Assembly (NCBI RefSeq): GCF_010686655.1
Contig: NZ_JAAGVY010000008.1
Span: forward strand, 62,001-126,000
DNA length: 64,000 bases
DNA from: Cryomorpha ignava
GTDB taxonomy: Bacteria > Bacteroidota > Bacteroidia > Flavobacteriales_D > Cryomorphaceae
Direction: 5' to 3'
Positions 63,101-64,000 of the stretch are shown piece by piece. Under the pieces are notes generated by a model that saw only the letters and a list, made by a program, of their open reading frames with translations, did not search any database and had not been told where the DNA came from. The stretch's first letter is position 1. Each line of letters starts with the position of its first letter. Made by a program: the position numbers and the translations under genes.

Positions 63101-64000
63101 CATAGACTTTTTCAGCCCAACTAATGAGCTTCAAAAACCAATTAATCTAAAAAACGGTTTATTAAAGCTCAATAATGCAGCTATAAATCTTACTTTTTCT
63201 TCGGGAGGAGGGGATTTTAGAATTCCCGAAACGGCTGGTCTGGAATTGAATGCCGGAAATTATCAAATTACAGGAGATGAGACCGGCTTGATACTTGAAG
63301 GATTATTAAAAATGACCGGGGGAACTTTCAGCATCGGCGATGCCGATGGTGAAAATAATTATATAGAATATGCATCTAGCGGCCTGGCAAAGATCACAAT
63401 CGAAGGTGGCTCGCTTATAGTTGGAAGTCAGGTAAGACGTGGTCTTACTAATACCGCAGGAGTTTTAAAATACATGCAAACCGGTGGTGGTGTGGTAATA
63501 GGAAGGTACGCTGCACCTGCTGCAAATCGTGGAATGCTTGAAATTACCAATATCGGTAGCAGCTTTGAACATACAGGAGGCACGCTTACATTTGTTAGAG
63601 GTGTGAATAGCAGTTCTACTCCTTCACTTTTGATTGAAAATCCAAGTGTTTCAAACGTATCGGGTACTTCTGAAATTACAATTGGAAATATGGATTCGCC
63701 TACTGGAGCGCAAATCAAGAATTTTGGAATAAAAAGTTCTATTCCATTGAATAAGATTACTATTGATAACTCGTCTACCGAGGATCCAATTGTAAATCTT
63801 ATTTCTCTTGGACTTACATTAAATGATGATTTAATTATTGAAGGTGGAGCTTCCTTAAATTGTGGAAATCAGAATTTGATCTTATTTGGTGATGTGGATA
63901 ATGACGGGCTTCTCAGCTCAACTTCCTCCAAAGTCACATTAAATCACTCTTCAATTGGATCTGTATTGGGAACAGGTACTTTTGATCTATTTAATCTGGA
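57174..64000 (+). CDS. Giant exported LamG-domain surface protein, 3' end outside window
   Basis: One frame stays open from ATG 57174 to the window end, at least 2,275 codons. Signal peptide MNKLIRYLFLSVLLLMPLFS, cut near VA-QT. Two concanavalin/LamG-like domains are visible: residues ~46-265 (PRLLLWLDGSDVIRDGSNNV ... HTKYGIDANG) and ~1650-1880 (GALLWLDASDASTI ... RALTQEEREQMEGYLAHKWG, then SGHPYKTEAP). Between and after them are long runs of short, glycine-, asparagine- and threonine-rich beta segments (NGLFEINKGTLEVNNGSNSL, GGEVTKGFPSGTEAIVVYG) that look like a parallel beta-helix or filamentous adhesin stalk. Type IX export is likely, but any sorting domain lies beyond the window. Monocistronic as far as visible. 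Confidence 0.88.
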   Translation, partial: MNKLIRYLFLSVLLLMPLFSVAQTGPLGIGNGDGSASPTGYAQPRLLLWLDGSDVIRDGSNNVIQWTDQSGNDHHFTATGINRPTFQAAGGPSGTPCLLFDGADNRLVCSGFEFPSSGYSIYFVIKSNDSKYGIFSYATASEPHEVNIYNDNGFRQQAGAANDRASNIGNISTGIWNYGGIWWDNSSNILWEYNRSNSAGGENTSTFANGFNISPTGTAVIGDIQNSVNGGYLAGDAFNGQIAEIIIWEGTMTRPIGRMMRTYMHTKYGIDANGSNWDKFQGYASGSAGEYFTPIAIGKDNGGNPGEHNESRSNGLVLRINSGEFTASRTYLGAGQATSGTNTVIPSLASGVQQQWSRSWEIAGTDGSQIYQIGFDFGEGISGDIPQNANNYVLLRKIGIGGSYSEFTGVVSKAIVDDEVVFRVNRSDFASSNRYYTIGTQNAAQSSLTGADLRTWYAYQTGNWNNPTTWTLDGSAAPAYVNPGNAIPAIGDNVYIGSGRKVTISGSFPIYGALKVFGTLDVAAAPAPTFSSIDGNGLIRCSGNGGSGNFPIGNSTAFADAANGGTAEFYGNGGFTQNTDVLVNKLKINFGLSTDVITLSANLTHNGLFEINKGTLEVNNGSNSLTVNSNGRVLVESQGRIRTSTAGLAIKHTWNFLKDFIIDGDVRFTTRTSPNYIAPESTQFIEARFISGTLNQELRANGISYFSRIVVNKGIDMTYTLTINGAPNKFQLLGRCNAGMGANSFTSEGANGNSFALVNGTAEIKENIFIPLHHNGGNHNINETAMLWVNGGEVTKGFPSGTEAIVVYGTVKISAGNLNAYCKSGFTMRGNGLLQVDGGVVTTDQIRTSVLGVENIGGVIINGGQVFVDGNLPAGVNTAYYTFSLTYPGNLFRMTGGELHVSGPSGRGLIFINSDPENTSVSGGTVFLDVSDAVSTQKLSSRAAFWNLTITRSSASGTNRPVYVSGGNSGGGSEQADMVDQDLIVRNNLSITGANSPTLQMGTGSYKADLYLHGSFEIGNGAVYDHNLNTTRFVGNSNTFLTLDGQTKFFNNVEINKDTDTRYAKIQPTSVAVPMDVLGNFNVEKGYFDQGGEVAHVKGNIVNRSRIGADLSTGFILMNGLSGRQDIVSESGIFNKLYIDNPDGVELKNDGLRITNRFHFYDGSFFIGDNKLRIESTIVSPITGISAVNDQFVVCSGNASAGGVEIINHSGTQTIFYPFGVNSGGVLKYTPSVVYVNGGFIDEGYIRITPVDTLLSTLDISAGVDYLNYYWKISASEFDTRPNVTHRFQYDQSDAEGDETNFSSGRVLTQLPYLRSVDALTAPSTAHVNTGSNLIYYNGDDQNAGTTGSGTPLVNADYSAGDELRFSGSPQVFFSNSDFVNVGAVWDDSNNWNELSTFSSGDDIFDYHSSSHSTQGDFPEAGDIAIIGFDVDDPSTHKPHVYVAPSGGIEATVVAFTPLQNTGGNRLPRYFGSGSDNLGILRPTLKLGTTADIIKVQQITGEGALWLQSDIDLGVSDIGGFLNEDSSVVVIAAGSTVFNFLPANVPNLFVATGSPTISSDITVKNKLEIVGSSALLLSTNAAGNIDVAGDLILAQYQAASSNSRLFFRKGKNGKTVTVGGDVKILGNGSLIDISTIGSPPIVPVDWTPDEVGALLWLDASDASTIALSGTKVTGWDNKAGGTYNSYQTDDTKRPEYQSSGLNGENTIRFDGNNDFLRIDHNDQLNMMASQDFEIFSVIKSDVAPNQAAVYAKGGVSSRDFMLYFYNPAIKFYMDGGSMQMQAPTSVGSNANMGWARRQGNNGLLYNTISGTASDNGASGATNNGNVHNVSIGAMDEGTQRFFDGDIAEIILIKRALTQEEREQMEGYLAHKWGLEGDLPSGHPYKTEAPLIGGSQSNLPNQLIVEGDIIQTSISTVGMDLYLPTLTIPTDTTFVNLIVRGTGDHQYNRLAGAIPKIWKLEVDKGIDLTSSFTFNSDIDFFSPTNELQKPINLKNGLLKLNNAAINLTFSSGGGDFRIPETAGLELNAGNYQITGDETGLILEGLLKMTGGTFSIGDADGENNYIEYASSGLAKITIEGGSLIVGSQVRRGLTNTAGVLKYMQTGGGVVIGRYAAPAANRGMLEITNIGSSFEHTGGTLTFVRGVNSSSTPSLLIENPSVSNVSGTSEITIGNMDSPTGAQIKNFGIKSSIPLNKITIDNSSTEDPIVNLISLGLTLNDDLIIEGGASLNCGNQNLILFGDVDNDGLLSSTSSKVTLNHSSIGSVLGTGTFDLFNL

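Noticed and set aside
57174-64000. Possible frameshift in the giant LamG gene, because many other frames occur in it
   Set aside because: Codon phase checked at 57174, 62100 and 63960 is the same, and the translation reads coherently throughout.

Overview
The window looks like chromosomal DNA of a Bacteroidota bacterium, most likely of the order Flavobacteriales. Three things point there. Type IX secretion products are present: type B and type A C-terminal sorting domains, and a PorP/SprF protein. Many genes have the Bacteroidota -7 promoter box TAnnTTTG, often with a TTG or TTTG about 18-20 bp upstream. Several families are typical of the phylum: DUF5686, DUF4294, BatA-like proteins, TIGR02757, CtlX, and Smr proteins with a DUF2027-like N-terminus. 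No rRNA, tRNA, CRISPR array, prophage or intact insertion sequence was seen.

Layout, left half. At 1-495 (minus) lies a conserved protein cut by the window edge, divergent from an MBL-fold hydrolase (621-1388). asnS and a VapBC-like toxin-antitoxin pair follow on the minus strand. A TetR regulator, TolC, membrane-fusion protein and RND pump form one plus-strand operon (3941-10560) behind a probable palindromic operator. dxs (11035-12972) converges on an AT-rich four-gene cassette (13006-15569) built around a LysM plus CHAP/NlpC-like cell-wall hydrolase. Then come a flavin/PNPOx-like protein, a dihydroorotase-like protein that lacks the HxH metal motif, a BatA-like vWA membrane protein, a beta-propeller lipoprotein, an alpha/beta hydrolase, TIGR02757 coupled to LolD, an SMR transporter, a possible 42-residue membrane peptide, and a large DUF5686 protein.

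Layout, right half. sucC and a DUF4294 protein lead to a type IX locus (32166-39567): OmpA/PD40 protein, PorP/SprF, and a 1,668-residue adhesin with 17 HYR repeats. Next are a voltage-gated potassium channel with a zinc ribbon, AlkB alkane hydroxylase, and phenylalanine 4-hydroxylase. A four-gene ECF sigma / anti-sigma / DUF4097 / outer-membrane operon follows. Then come an endonuclease/exonuclease/phosphatase-family protein, an Smr protein, two paralogous exported proteins, a tight arginine-deiminase-like / CtlX / argS operon, ffh-folD, and the first 2,275 codons of a giant LamG-type exported protein that runs off the window.

The most interesting observation is a complete candidate attenuator before phenylalanine hydroxylase (41737-41890). 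It has a promoter, an 18-residue leader peptide with five tyrosine codons, competing antiterminator and terminator hairpins, and then the gene for the enzyme that makes tyrosine. Intergenic regions are rich in short dispersed repeats, several of them hairpins, at least one family in both orientations.
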